This document shows, piece by piece, positions 16,659-24,032 of a DNA stretch of 64,000 nt (position 1 is its first letter; every line of letters starts with the position of its first letter). The notes beneath the pieces were generated by a model. The model ran no database searches. It was given only the letters and a program-made list of their open reading frames with translations, and was not told the DNA's origin. Location of the stretch: NCBI RefSeq assembly GCF_020622065.1, contig NZ_JAHRYQ010000001.1, positions 1,302,001 through 1,366,000 of the forward strand, written 5' to 3'. Origin of the DNA: Geothrix sp. Lineage in GTDB: Bacteria > Acidobacteriota > Holophagae > Holophagales > Holophagaceae. Both the position numbers and the translations under genes were made by a program.

Positions 16659-16948
16659 CAGTAGCCCGTCGTGATCAGAAGGGTCTCGGCCGCGTTCAGG
16701 GCCCGGCACTGGCAGCTGAGCCGCTGATCAGGCGCGGCGTGGTTCCGGCTCAGCACCCGGGCTTCGTGGGTGCGGATCGGGCTGAGCTGCTCGCCCCCCT
16801 GCAGCACGGTGACCAGGCACCTGGCGCATGCTCCGCGGCCTGAGCAGGCCGAGGCCACGGGCAGGCCCGCGGACAGGCAGCGATCCATCAGGGTTCCCCG
16901 CCCACCGATGATGCGGTCTGCCCGGCGGGTGCGGGCCACCAGCGGCAT
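16655..16948 (-). CDS. Plant-type [2Fe-2S] ferredoxin
   Basis: The 97-residue protein shows the ferredoxin cluster ligands in ACSGRGACARCLV (Cys-x5-Cys-x2-Cys) and a fourth Cys in RLSCQCR about 30 residues on. LMDRCLSAGLPVASACSG is typical of the loop before the ligands. It should carry electrons in the cytoplasm. It lies between the lipoprotein gene upstream and the hydrolase downstream on the same strand, with no obvious redox partner beside it. Confidence 0.88.
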   Translation of the reverse strand: MPLVARTRRADRIIGGRGTLMDRCLSAGLPVASACSGRGACARCLVTVLQGGEQLSPIRTHEARVLSRNHAAPDQRLSCQCRALNAAETLLITTGYW

Positions 16949-16950
16949 CG

Positions 16951-17376
16951 CTACTTGACGAGGGTGGCCGAGACCCCAGGAAGCCCCTCGGCGGTGGGCA
17001 GGGGGTCCGGCTTGCCGTAGAGCACCGATTCCAGCTTCTGGGTGAGGGTGACCTGATAGATGCCCTTGTCGGCGCCCATGTCCAGTTCACCCTGGTCCGG
17101 GCTGAAGGTCTCGCGCTGGCTGGTGAGGAAGAAGCGATGCTTGCCCGGCGTCAGCCCCTTCACGACCAGGCTCTTCGCGCCCTTGGGCAGCTGCTGGACG
17201 GGAATGCGGGCCCCGTCGAGGCTCAGTTCCACCGGGCCCCGCACCGCGCGGGTGAAGCGGAACACAGCCGTCCCGGAGGGAATGGGCGAGCTGGGCGTCA
17301 GGGGCACCTTGCGGCAGCCCACGAAGGAGGCGACCCCCAGCAGGACCAGGGTGGGAACGATGGCGTGGAACTTCAT
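16951..17376 (-). CDS. Putative lipoprotein (141 aa)
   Basis: The protein starts MKFHAIVPTLVLLGVASFVGC, a lipoprotein signal with lipobox FVGC. A GGAGG site precedes the ATG at 17376; a longer frame upstream is open but lacks a ribosome site. The mature part contains a region (VELSLDGARIPVQQLPKGAK, then LTPGKHRFFLTSQRETF) resembling PEGA-like beta domains. It is likely anchored to a membrane from the periplasm. The ferredoxin gene begins 2 bp after its stop. No specific function is assigned. Confidence 0.75.
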   Translation of the reverse strand: MKFHAIVPTLVLLGVASFVGCRKVPLTPSSPIPSGTAVFRFTRAVRGPVELSLDGARIPVQQLPKGAKSLVVKGLTPGKHRFFLTSQRETFSPDQGELDMGADKGIYQVTLTQKLESVLYGKPDPLPTAEGLPGVSATLVK

Positions 17377-17444
17377 GAAGCCTCCGGGACCTTGATGATA
17401 TGCGATGAGGGGGCGGGAGGTCTCGCGGACCGCCATCCACCGGC

Positions 17445-17894
17445 TCAGGGCAGGACGACCCAGAGCAAACCCTTCCAGAGCGCGTGCTTCGGCTGCCGGC
17501 CAACCACGCCCGTGAGGGGGCCGGCACAGATGATTTCGACACGACCGCCGGAGCGATCCTCCAGGACGCGGAACCGGATCCGCGTCTTCCCGGTGGCCGC
17601 CCAGGTATCCGGGTAACCCCCCGGCGCCTGGCGGAGGATCTGGAGCCTCTGGAGGGTGCCGTCCTTCTTGAGGGCGAGCTCAAAATCGAAGGCTCTGTCC
17701 GGCTCCGGTGGGACGAGGCGCCCGGTCAGCCGCACCAGGTCCGGAAGGGTCGTCACCGTGCTGGGTTCGAATCGGTGGACGAGGCCGTCCAGGGCGATCT
17801 CGCCGCCTCCCTGGACGATCTCTTCCAGACCCGGGGTCTGGGCCCACAGGGGCAGGGCGAGGACGAGGGCGGGCAGGGCGCGCAGGAAGTTCAT
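17445..17894 (-). CDS. Exported hypothetical protein (149 aa)
   Basis: The protein has a signal peptide (MNFLRALPALVLALPLWAQ) and about 130 mature residues. A TGGAG site precedes the ATG. The mature part looks beta-rich, with FDFELALKKDGTLQRLQIL and KTRIRFRVLEDRSGGRVEII. No family was recognised. It leads the minus-strand group lipoprotein-ferredoxin-hydrolase and is divergent from the cyclophilin gene. Confidence 0.68.
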   Translation of the reverse strand: MNFLRALPALVLALPLWAQTPGLEEIVQGGGEIALDGLVHRFEPSTVTTLPDLVRLTGRLVPPEPDRAFDFELALKKDGTLQRLQILRQAPGGYPDTWAATGKTRIRFRVLEDRSGGRVEIICAGPLTGVVGRQPKHALWKGLLWVVLP

Positions 17895-17950
17895 GCTGAC
17901 TCCAGGGGGTGGGGCCTCTATTCTGGAGGATTGAACCTGAGAGGTGAACC

Positions 17951-18418
17951 ATGACCCGTGTGCTCTTCCAGACCGACAAGGGCGACATCAACCTGGAACT
18001 CTTCCCGAAGGAGGCCCCGGGCACCGTGGCCAACTTCGTGAAGCTCATCGAAGCCGGCTTCTACGACGGGCTGGCTTTCCACCGCGTGATCCCCGACTTC
18101 GTCATCCAGGGCGGCTGCCCCAACACCAAGCCCGGCGCCTCGGGCATGCCCGGCACCGGCGGCCCCGGCTGGAAGATCAAGTGCGAGACCGCCGGCAACC
18201 CCCACCAGCACAAGCTGGGCGCCGTCTCCATGGCCCATGCGGGCAAGGACACCGGCGGCAGCCAGTTCTTCGTGGTGAACGGCGACCGCCGCAATGTGGC
18301 CCATCTCGATGGCGTCCACACGGTCTTCGGCCAGTGCGTCTCGGAGGCCGACATCAAGGTGGTGCAGGCGATCAAGGCCAATGACCGCATCGTGAAGGCG
18401 ACGGTGGTGGAGGCTTAA
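17951..18418 (+). CDS. Cyclophilin-type peptidyl-prolyl isomerase
   Basis: The 155-residue protein is a single cyclophilin domain with [34 protein letters not shown] and [12 protein letters not shown]. It has no signal peptide, so it is a cytoplasmic PpiB-type enzyme that speeds proline isomerisation in folding proteins. A TATTCT hexamer (17919-17924) and a GAGAGGTG ribosome site lie upstream. A symmetrical terminator follows. Confidence 0.94.
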   Translation: MTRVLFQTDKGDINLELFPKEAPGTVANFVKLIEAGFYDGLAFHRVIPDFVIQGGCPNTKPGASGMPGTGGPGWKIKCETAGNPHQHKLGAVSMAHAGKDTGGSQFFVVNGDRRNVAHLDGVHTVFGQCVSEADIKVVQAIKANDRIVKATVVEA

Positions 18419-18436
18419 GCCTCCTGTCGGTTCATC

Positions 18437-18469
18437 CGAAAACAGGGCGGCGCTGCCGCCCTGTTTTCG
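18437..18469. terminator. Symmetric intrinsic terminator after the cyclophilin gene
   Basis: A perfect 15-bp stem with arms CGAAAACAGGGCGGC and GCCGCCCTGTTTTCG and a 3-nt loop lies 19 bp after the stop. T4 runs are present on both strands, so it could act in either direction. Confidence 0.88.
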
Positions 18470-18486
18470 TAGAGAGGGGGGAGGAC

Positions 18487-19053
18487 ATGGACGGGAAGAT
18501 TCGCTGCGGCTGGTGTGGGACGGATCCGCTCTATGTGGCCTACCACGACGAGGAATGGGGCGTCCCCCAGCATGACGACCGGCGGTTGTTCGAGAAGCTG
18601 GTGCTGGAAGGGGCCCAGGCGGGCCTGAGCTGGATCACCGTGCTCCGCAAGCGCGAAGCCTACCGGAAGGCCTTCCACGGGTTCGATCCCGCGAAGGTCG
18701 CAGCCATGACCGACACAGAGCTGGAGGCGGTCCTCCAGGACCCGGGCATCGTGCGGAACCGGCTGAAGGTCTTCTCGGCCCGGAAGAATGCCCTGGCCTA
18801 CCTGGCTGTGCAGCGGGAATTCGGCAGCTTCGACGCCTTTCTCTGGGCCTTCGTGGGGGGGAAGACGAAGGTCAACCGGCCGAAGACCCTGGCGGAAGTC
18901 CCCGCCGTGACGCCCGAGGCCGAGGCCCTCAGCAAGGCCCTCAAGAAGCGCGGCTTCACCTTCGTGGGGCCCACGATCATGTACGCCTACATGCAGTCGC
19001 TGGGGCTGGTCGATGACCATCTGGCCACCTGCTGGAAGCGGCAAAGAGCCTGA
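18487..19053 (+). CDS. tag: DNA-3-methyladenine glycosylase I
   Basis: The 188-residue enzyme removes 3-methyladenine from alkylated DNA. It shows the family start RCGWCGTDPLYVAYHDEEWG and the FEKLVLEGAQAGLSW helix. The terminal zinc-site residues are in GPTIMYAYMQSLGLVDDH and LATCW. Length and motifs are normal for Tag. It lies 17 bp past the terminator. Confidence 0.95.
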   Translation: MDGKIRCGWCGTDPLYVAYHDEEWGVPQHDDRRLFEKLVLEGAQAGLSWITVLRKREAYRKAFHGFDPAKVAAMTDTELEAVLQDPGIVRNRLKVFSARKNALAYLAVQREFGSFDAFLWAFVGGKTKVNRPKTLAEVPAVTPEAEALSKALKKRGFTFVGPTIMYAYMQSLGLVDDHLATCWKRQRA

Positions 19054-19101
19054 CTCGCGGAGCAGGGCGGGGGCCGGTAGACTGGAAGGCTCGGAGCCCC
19101 C

Positions 19102-21006
19102 GTGTCCAAGCCCTTCTACATCACCACGCCCATCTACTATGTCAACGACCGGCCCCACATCGGCCATACCTACACCACGGTGCTGGCGGATGTGATCGCC
19201 CGGTTCCACCGCATGCGGGGCGAGGAGGTGTACTTCCTCACGGGCACCGACGAGCACGGGCAGAAGGTGGAGAAGGCCGCGGCCGCCCGGGGCATCACCC
19301 CCAAGCAGCTGGCCGACGAGGTGGTGGCCAACTACACGGAGCTGTGGAAGGCCATGGGGATGACCCACTTCCGCTTCATCCGCACCACGGACGAGGACCA
19401 CCGGGCCCAGGTCCAGCGCCTCTTCAAGCGGCTCCTCGACAAGGGCGACATCTACAAGGCCACCTACAAGGGCCTCTACTCGGTGAGCGACGAGGCCTAT
19501 GTCACCGAGACCCAGGCCAAGGAGCTGCAGGCCCAGGGCCTCGCCCACCAGCTGGTGGAACTGGAGGAGGAGACCTACTTCTTCCGCCTGAGCGCCTACC
19601 AGGACCGCCTGCTGAAGCACTTCGAGGAGCATCCAGAGTTCGTGCAGCCGGACTTCCGCTTCAACGAGGTGAAGCGCTTCGTGGAAGGCGGCCTGCAGGA
19701 CCTTTCCATCAGCCGGACCAGCATCAGCTGGGGCATCCCCGTGCCCGGCGACGAGAAGCATGTCATCTATGTCTGGTTCGATGCGCTGCTCAACTACCTC
19801 ACGGGCTGTCCTCCCAGCTGCTGGCCACCGGACCTGCAGCTCGTGGGGAAGGACATCCTGCGGTTCCACGCCGTGTACTGGCCGGCTTTCCTCATGGCGG
19901 CGGGCATGTTCCAGCCCACCACCATCCTGGCCCACGGCTGGTGGCTCATGGGCGAGGACAAGATGTCCAAGAGCAAGGGCAATGTCGTGCGCCCGGATAC
20001 CCTGCTGCGCTTCGGCAATGACGCCCTCCGCTTCTACTTCATGCGCGACATGCAGGTCGGCCATGATCGCGGCTTCAGCTTCGAGGGCTTCATGGACCGC
20101 CTCAACGCCGATCTGGCCAATGGCCTGGGCAACCTGGCCTCCCGCACGCTGAGCATGATCCAGCGCTATCGCGGCGGTGTGGTGCCCATGCCGTCGGCCA
20201 TGGACGAGCTCGACCAGCAGATGGCCAGCCAGCTGCTGGAAGTCTTCCCCGAATACCTGGAGAAGGCCCGCGCCAACGACTTCCATGCCGCCCTGGACGC
20301 CCTGTGGGGGCACCTGCGCGCCCTCGACGGCTACATCGTGAAGGCTGAGCCCTGGAAGCTGGCCAAGGACCCGGCCAACGACGCCAAGCTGGACGCCGTG
20401 CTGGCGAACCTATACCGGGCCCTGCGCGCCACCGCCCTGCTCGTGGCGCCGGTGATGCCGGAGCTGGCCCAGACCTTGTGGGAGAGCCTCGGCCACGACA
20501 CGAAGGTGGCCGAGCGGACCTTCCACGGCTTCGCCCTGGATGGCCCCGCCATCGGTCCCATCGGCGATCCCAAGCCCCTGTTCCAACGCATCGACAAGGA
20601 GAAGGAATTGAGCGACCTCGAGACGGCTGCGGCAGCCCCTGCCGAGACCAAACCCAATCTGGATGTCCCGGAGATCCGCGAGACCGTGGACGCCGACACC
20701 TTCTTCAAGGTGGACCTGCGCGTGGGACGGGTCCTCGAGGCGGAACGCGTGCCCAAGAGCGACAAGCTCATCAAGATGAAGGTGGACATCGGCCTGGAGC
20801 AGCGGACCATCGTGGGGGGCATCGGCAAGGCCTACGAGCCTGCGGACCTGCTGAACCGCCTCGTGGTCGTGGTCGCGAATCTGGCGCCCCGCAAGCTCAT
20901 GGGCATCGAAAGCCACGGCATGCTGCTGGCCGCCAGCGACAATGCGAGCAAGCCCTACCTGGTGGCGCCGCCCAGCGACGCCCAGCCTGGATTCCTGGTG
21001 AAGTGA
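19102..21006 (+). CDS. metG: Methionyl-tRNA synthetase
   Basis: The 634-residue class I synthetase charges tRNA-Met. It has the HIGH motif in RPHIGHTYTT, the KMSKS motif in EDKMSKSKGN, and a C-terminal tRNA-binding domain starting VDLRVGRVLEAERV. In the connective region the usual zinc-knuckle Cys pair is replaced (GLYSVSDEAYVTET), so this copy seems to lack zinc there. The GTG start is 18 bases downstream of a TAGACT -10-like box (19078-19083). The gene overlaps the next one by GTGA. Confidence 0.95.
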   Translation: MSKPFYITTPIYYVNDRPHIGHTYTTVLADVIARFHRMRGEEVYFLTGTDEHGQKVEKAAAARGITPKQLADEVVANYTELWKAMGMTHFRFIRTTDEDHRAQVQRLFKRLLDKGDIYKATYKGLYSVSDEAYVTETQAKELQAQGLAHQLVELEEETYFFRLSAYQDRLLKHFEEHPEFVQPDFRFNEVKRFVEGGLQDLSISRTSISWGIPVPGDEKHVIYVWFDALLNYLTGCPPSCWPPDLQLVGKDILRFHAVYWPAFLMAAGMFQPTTILAHGWWLMGEDKMSKSKGNVVRPDTLLRFGNDALRFYFMRDMQVGHDRGFSFEGFMDRLNADLANGLGNLASRTLSMIQRYRGGVVPMPSAMDELDQQMASQLLEVFPEYLEKARANDFHAALDALWGHLRALDGYIVKAEPWKLAKDPANDAKLDAVLANLYRALRATALLVAPVMPELAQTLWESLGHDTKVAERTFHGFALDGPAIGPIGDPKPLFQRIDKEKELSDLETAAAAPAETKPNLDVPEIRETVDADTFFKVDLRVGRVLEAERVPKSDKLIKMKVDIGLEQRTIVGGIGKAYEPADLLNRLVVVVANLAPRKLMGIESHGMLLAASDNASKPYLVAPPSDAQPGFLVK

Positions 21007-21344
21007 AGCACCCCGTCTTCAGCTTCGAGGCCGAGCTCCTCACGGACGCGCCCTTCGACCACATCGTCGAGCGGCTTCGGACTGCCCCGCCGCAGTCGTT
21101 CAAGAGCCTGCGGCCCTTGAGCCGCTGGGCCGCGCCGGAAGAGGCGCCCGGGGGGGTCGTCCTCCGCTGGACCCGCGCCATGGCCGGGGCCGAGGAGTCC
21201 GGAGCATTGACCCTGAGGCCGGATCCCAAGGGCGCCCACCTGCGTCTCGAGGGCCGGATGAAGGGTTGGGCGGGCTTCCTCTTCTTCGGGCTGCTGCGCT
21301 GGCGCACGGACCGGCTGCTGGACCGTTTCGTGGAGGAACTGTGA
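21003..21344 (+). CDS. Hypothetical protein coupled to metG (113 aa)
   Basis: The GTG start overlaps the metG stop (GTGA) and the stop overlaps the next start in the same way. The protein has a charged N-terminal half, a central VVLRWTRAMAGAEES strand and a short hydrophobic stretch (WAGFLFFGLLRW). It has some look of a SRPBCC-type lipid or polyketide-binding fold, but this is weak. No family was recognised. Confidence 0.6.
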   Translation: MKHPVFSFEAELLTDAPFDHIVERLRTAPPQSFKSLRPLSRWAAPEEAPGGVVLRWTRAMAGAEESGALTLRPDPKGAHLRLEGRMKGWAGFLFFGLLRWRTDRLLDRFVEEL

Positions 21345-21682
21345 AGCCTGTCCTCTGGATGAAGTCGAGCTGCACCACCTGCCGCAATGCCAGGGCCAAG
21401 CTCGCGGAGCTGGGTATCGAAGTGGCGATTCGCGACTACTTCAAGCAACCTCTGGAAGCTGCGGAGCTGGAGCGCCTCCTGCCGGAGGACCCCAGCCCCA
21501 TGCTCGGTACCAAGAGCCCCAAGTACAAGGAGTTGGGCCTGAAGGGCCGACCGCTTGCCAAGGCCGAGGCCATCGCGCTGATGGTGCAGGACAACAACCT
21601 GCTCAAGCGCCCCATCCTGGTTCATGCCAAGGGTGTGATCATCGGTTTCGATCCCGAGGCCTATGCCGCCTTGCGTTCCTAA
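21341..21682 (+). CDS. ArsC/Spx-family thioredoxin-fold protein
   Basis: The 113-residue protein has the ArsC/Spx redox motif at its start (SSCTTCRNARAKL, CxxC) and the family's later TKSPKYKELGL and KRPILVHAKGVIIGFD blocks. These proteins include arsenate reductases and Spx-like regulators. No arsenic genes are nearby, so YffB/Spx-like function is as likely as arsenate reduction. The GTG start overlaps the upstream stop. Confidence 0.85.
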   Translation: MKPVLWMKSSCTTCRNARAKLAELGIEVAIRDYFKQPLEAAELERLLPEDPSPMLGTKSPKYKELGLKGRPLAKAEAIALMVQDNNLLKRPILVHAKGVIIGFDPEAYAALRS

Positions 21683-21695
21683 AAGGAGAGTCCCC

Positions 21696-22472
21696 GTGCG
21701 CTTCTACAGCTGGAATGTCAACGGCTTCCGCTCGGTTCTGAAGAAGGGCTTCATGGATTGGCTGGAGGAGGCCGAGCCGGATGCCCTCTCCCTCCAGGAA
21801 ATCCGCTGCGAGTGGGAGGAAGTGGATCTCGGCGTGCGGCGCCAGCTGGAGAGCGCCTACGACATCTGCTGGTTCCCGGCGACGAGCAAGAAGGGCTACG
21901 CGGGTTCCGCCACGCTCACGAAAAAGGAGCTGGGGTTCAGCCACGCCAAGGGGCTCGGCCTGGAGGGCTACGATGCCGAAGGGCGCATGGTCGTGTCCCG
22001 GAAGGACAAGCTCGTCTTCATCGCCGGCTACTTTCCGAACGCCTCCCAGGGGCTGGTGCGCCTGCCCTTCAAGCGCCAGTTCGCGAAGGATCTTGCCGCC
22101 ATCGTGGCCAAGCACCACAAGGCCGGGGACCAGGTGATCCTCACGGGGGACATGAATGTGGCTCCCGAGGAGATCGACCTCGCCCGGCCCAAGGACAACA
22201 CCAAGAATCCCGGCTTCACGCCCGAGGAGCGCGAGGACTTCAAGCTCTACCTGGGGGCGGGCCTTGCGGATGTGCTGCGGGAGCGAAACCCCGGCGTGCC
22301 GGGCCTCTACACCTGGTGGACGGCCCGCGGCGGCGCCCGGGAACGGAATGTGGGGTGGAGGATCGACCTGTTCCTGGCCAGCCGGGCCCTGCTGGATCGC
22401 GTGAAGGATGCCCGCATCCACGCCGATGTGCTGGGCTCTGACCACTGCCCCATCAGCCTCGAATTGATCTGA
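21696..22472 (+). CDS. xth: Exodeoxyribonuclease III / AP endonuclease
   Basis: The 258-residue enzyme has the EEP nuclease motifs FYSWNVNGFRS, LSLQEIRCEW, ILTGDMNVAPEEIDLARP, WRIDLFLAS and GSDHCPISLEL. It cuts at abasic sites in base-excision repair. The GTG start has an AAAAGGAGAG ribosome site; the frame is open a little upstream but inside the ArsC-like gene. It ends a plus-strand run that began with metG. Confidence 0.94.
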   Translation: MRFYSWNVNGFRSVLKKGFMDWLEEAEPDALSLQEIRCEWEEVDLGVRRQLESAYDICWFPATSKKGYAGSATLTKKELGFSHAKGLGLEGYDAEGRMVVSRKDKLVFIAGYFPNASQGLVRLPFKRQFAKDLAAIVAKHHKAGDQVILTGDMNVAPEEIDLARPKDNTKNPGFTPEEREDFKLYLGAGLADVLRERNPGVPGLYTWWTARGGARERNVGWRIDLFLASRALLDRVKDARIHADVLGSDHCPISLELI

Positions 22473-22489
22473 TCCTTTCCTGACGGCAA

Positions 22490-22521
22490 AAGCAGAGGGC
22501 CCCAACCGGGGCCCTCTGCTT
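22490..22521. terminator. Convergent terminator xth / TPR gene
   Basis: A perfect 14-bp stem AAGCAGAGGGCCCC / GGGGCCCTCTGCTT with an AACC loop lies between the convergent stops. A T run follows on the minus strand, so it best serves the minus-strand TPR gene, with weaker action for xth. Confidence 0.85.
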
Positions 22522-22534
22522 GGGTGCGGTGTGT

Positions 22535-23557
22535 CTACTTGATCCGCTTCAGAGAAGGATCCTTCAGCATCTCCTTGGCGGTGGCAGCATTCTTGCCGGC
22601 CGGCGCGAGCTCGAGGTACTTCTCGAGGTTCTGCTTGGTGCCGCGCAGGTTGTTCTCGCCGAACTCGACCATGGCCAGGAGGTAGTGGGCCTCGGCGTAC
22701 TTGGGGTCGATCTCCAGGGCCTTCAGGAGCTGGGCCTTGGCCTCCTTGGTCTTGCCCGCGTTGAAGGCCTCCACGCCCTTGTTGTAGATCACATCGGGGT
22801 TCGGTCCCTGGAGGGTCTCCAGCATGGCGGTGTACTTCTGCTCGGTCGCCTTGTCGCCCTTGGCCTTGCTGGTCTCGATGAGGCCCAGGATCACGCGCTC
22901 ATCCTTGGGGTTCCGTTCGAGGGCCCGCATGAGATAGGGCTCGGCCTCTTCCTTCTTGGCGCCGGCCTGGGCGATGCAGATGCCGAGGACCCGCTCGACC
23001 TTCAGCAATTCCGGCATCAGCTCGGCCTTGGCCTGTTCATCCTTCAGCTTGTCCTTGGCCTCAGTGAGGGTCTTGTAGGCCTTCTCGACATGAGGCAGGG
23101 CCTCGTCGTACTTGCCATCGTTGTAGAAGGGGATGGCGAGGTTGAACGAGTCGCGGCCGGCGGCATCGAGGGCGGCACCGGGATCTTCGGGGGCGGCCTG
23201 GGCGGCGCCGGAGGCCACGGCCTGCGAGCGGGCCTCGGCGGGGGTGAGCAGGGTGATGTTCCTGACCAGCACATCCGCCAGGGGGATCTTGATGCGCTCC
23301 TTGTAGTCCACATAGCCTTCCCCGCTGACCGTGAGGTCGAAATCCTTCGGGTCCAGGCCGACCTGCAGGTAGTTCCCGGCCTTGTCGGGAATGAGGTCCT
23401 TGCTCCAGTTACGGTCGATCCGCTTGAGGTTCACCTTGGCCCCGGGGACCGGCTTGCCCTCCTTGTTGAGGACCTTGCCGGAGATCCGGCCCGTGGATTC
23501 TGCGTAGATGGACATGCAGGCTGCGGGAAGCAGAAGCGTGAGAATGAGGCGTCGCAT
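22535..23557 (-). CDS. Exported carboxypeptidase-regulatory-like / TPR protein
   Basis: The 340-residue protein has a signal peptide (MRRLILTLLLPAACMSIYA), then a carboxypeptidase-regulatory-like beta domain (GRISGKVLNKEGKPVPGAKV), then at least four TPR-like helix pairs (for example YNKGVEAFNAGKTKEAKAQL and YAEAHYLLAMVEFGENN). The ATG at 23557 is backed by GGAGGAAGA; the frame is open upstream but without a ribosome site. It is probably a periplasmic scaffold protein. Specific partners are unknown. Confidence 0.85.
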   Translation of the reverse strand: MRRLILTLLLPAACMSIYAESTGRISGKVLNKEGKPVPGAKVNLKRIDRNWSKDLIPDKAGNYLQVGLDPKDFDLTVSGEGYVDYKERIKIPLADVLVRNITLLTPAEARSQAVASGAAQAAPEDPGAALDAAGRDSFNLAIPFYNDGKYDEALPHVEKAYKTLTEAKDKLKDEQAKAELMPELLKVERVLGICIAQAGAKKEEAEPYLMRALERNPKDERVILGLIETSKAKGDKATEQKYTAMLETLQGPNPDVIYNKGVEAFNAGKTKEAKAQLLKALEIDPKYAEAHYLLAMVEFGENNLRGTKQNLEKYLELAPAGKNAATAKEMLKDPSLKRIK

Positions 23558-23744
23558 GGGTCTTCCTCCAAACCCATTCATCGTTCCACAGGGTTGGCCT
23601 GACGCCGAGTGCTTTTCGTCAAAAAGGCCTTTCTCTTCCCGCACGGCACCCTCCGAACAGGCCTTATTTCGAGACGGGTGCAGGAAAATTCGGGCTGTGA
23701 TAGGCTTCCCGCCAGACAAGTCCTGAAAGCGTTCGAGGTAGCCC

Positions 23745-24032
23745 ATGACTCCTGCGGTACCGGAAGCCTCCTTGCAGGCCCTGATGCATCTTCTGGCGGA
23801 ACAGGCGCTTCTGGCCATGGGTGTGCCCCACCCGATGATGAAGGAAGTGCCCCCGGCCAACCCTGAAGCGGCCCGCTTCTATGTGGACCTGCTGGCCGTC
23901 CTCAAGGACAAGACCGAGGGGCGAAGGACGGATTCAGAAACCCGGGAGCTGGAAGACATCCTCTACGGACTCCGGATGCGGGTGATGGACCTCAAAGCCG
24001 CCCCGGGCACCCCCGTGGGACCCCAGTCATGA
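23745..24032 (+). CDS. DUF1844 family protein
   Basis: The 95-residue protein matches DUF1844: LQALMHLLAEQALLAMGV, then AARFYVDLLAVLKDKTEGRRT, then ELEDILYGLRMRVMDL. This is a small all-helical family whose function is unknown. A TAGGCT box lies at 23701-23706. Its stop overlaps the start of the next gene (ATGA), which links it to the TPR membrane protein. Confidence 0.85.
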   Translation: MTPAVPEASLQALMHLLAEQALLAMGVPHPMMKEVPPANPEAARFYVDLLAVLKDKTEGRRTDSETRELEDILYGLRMRVMDLKAAPGTPVGPQS

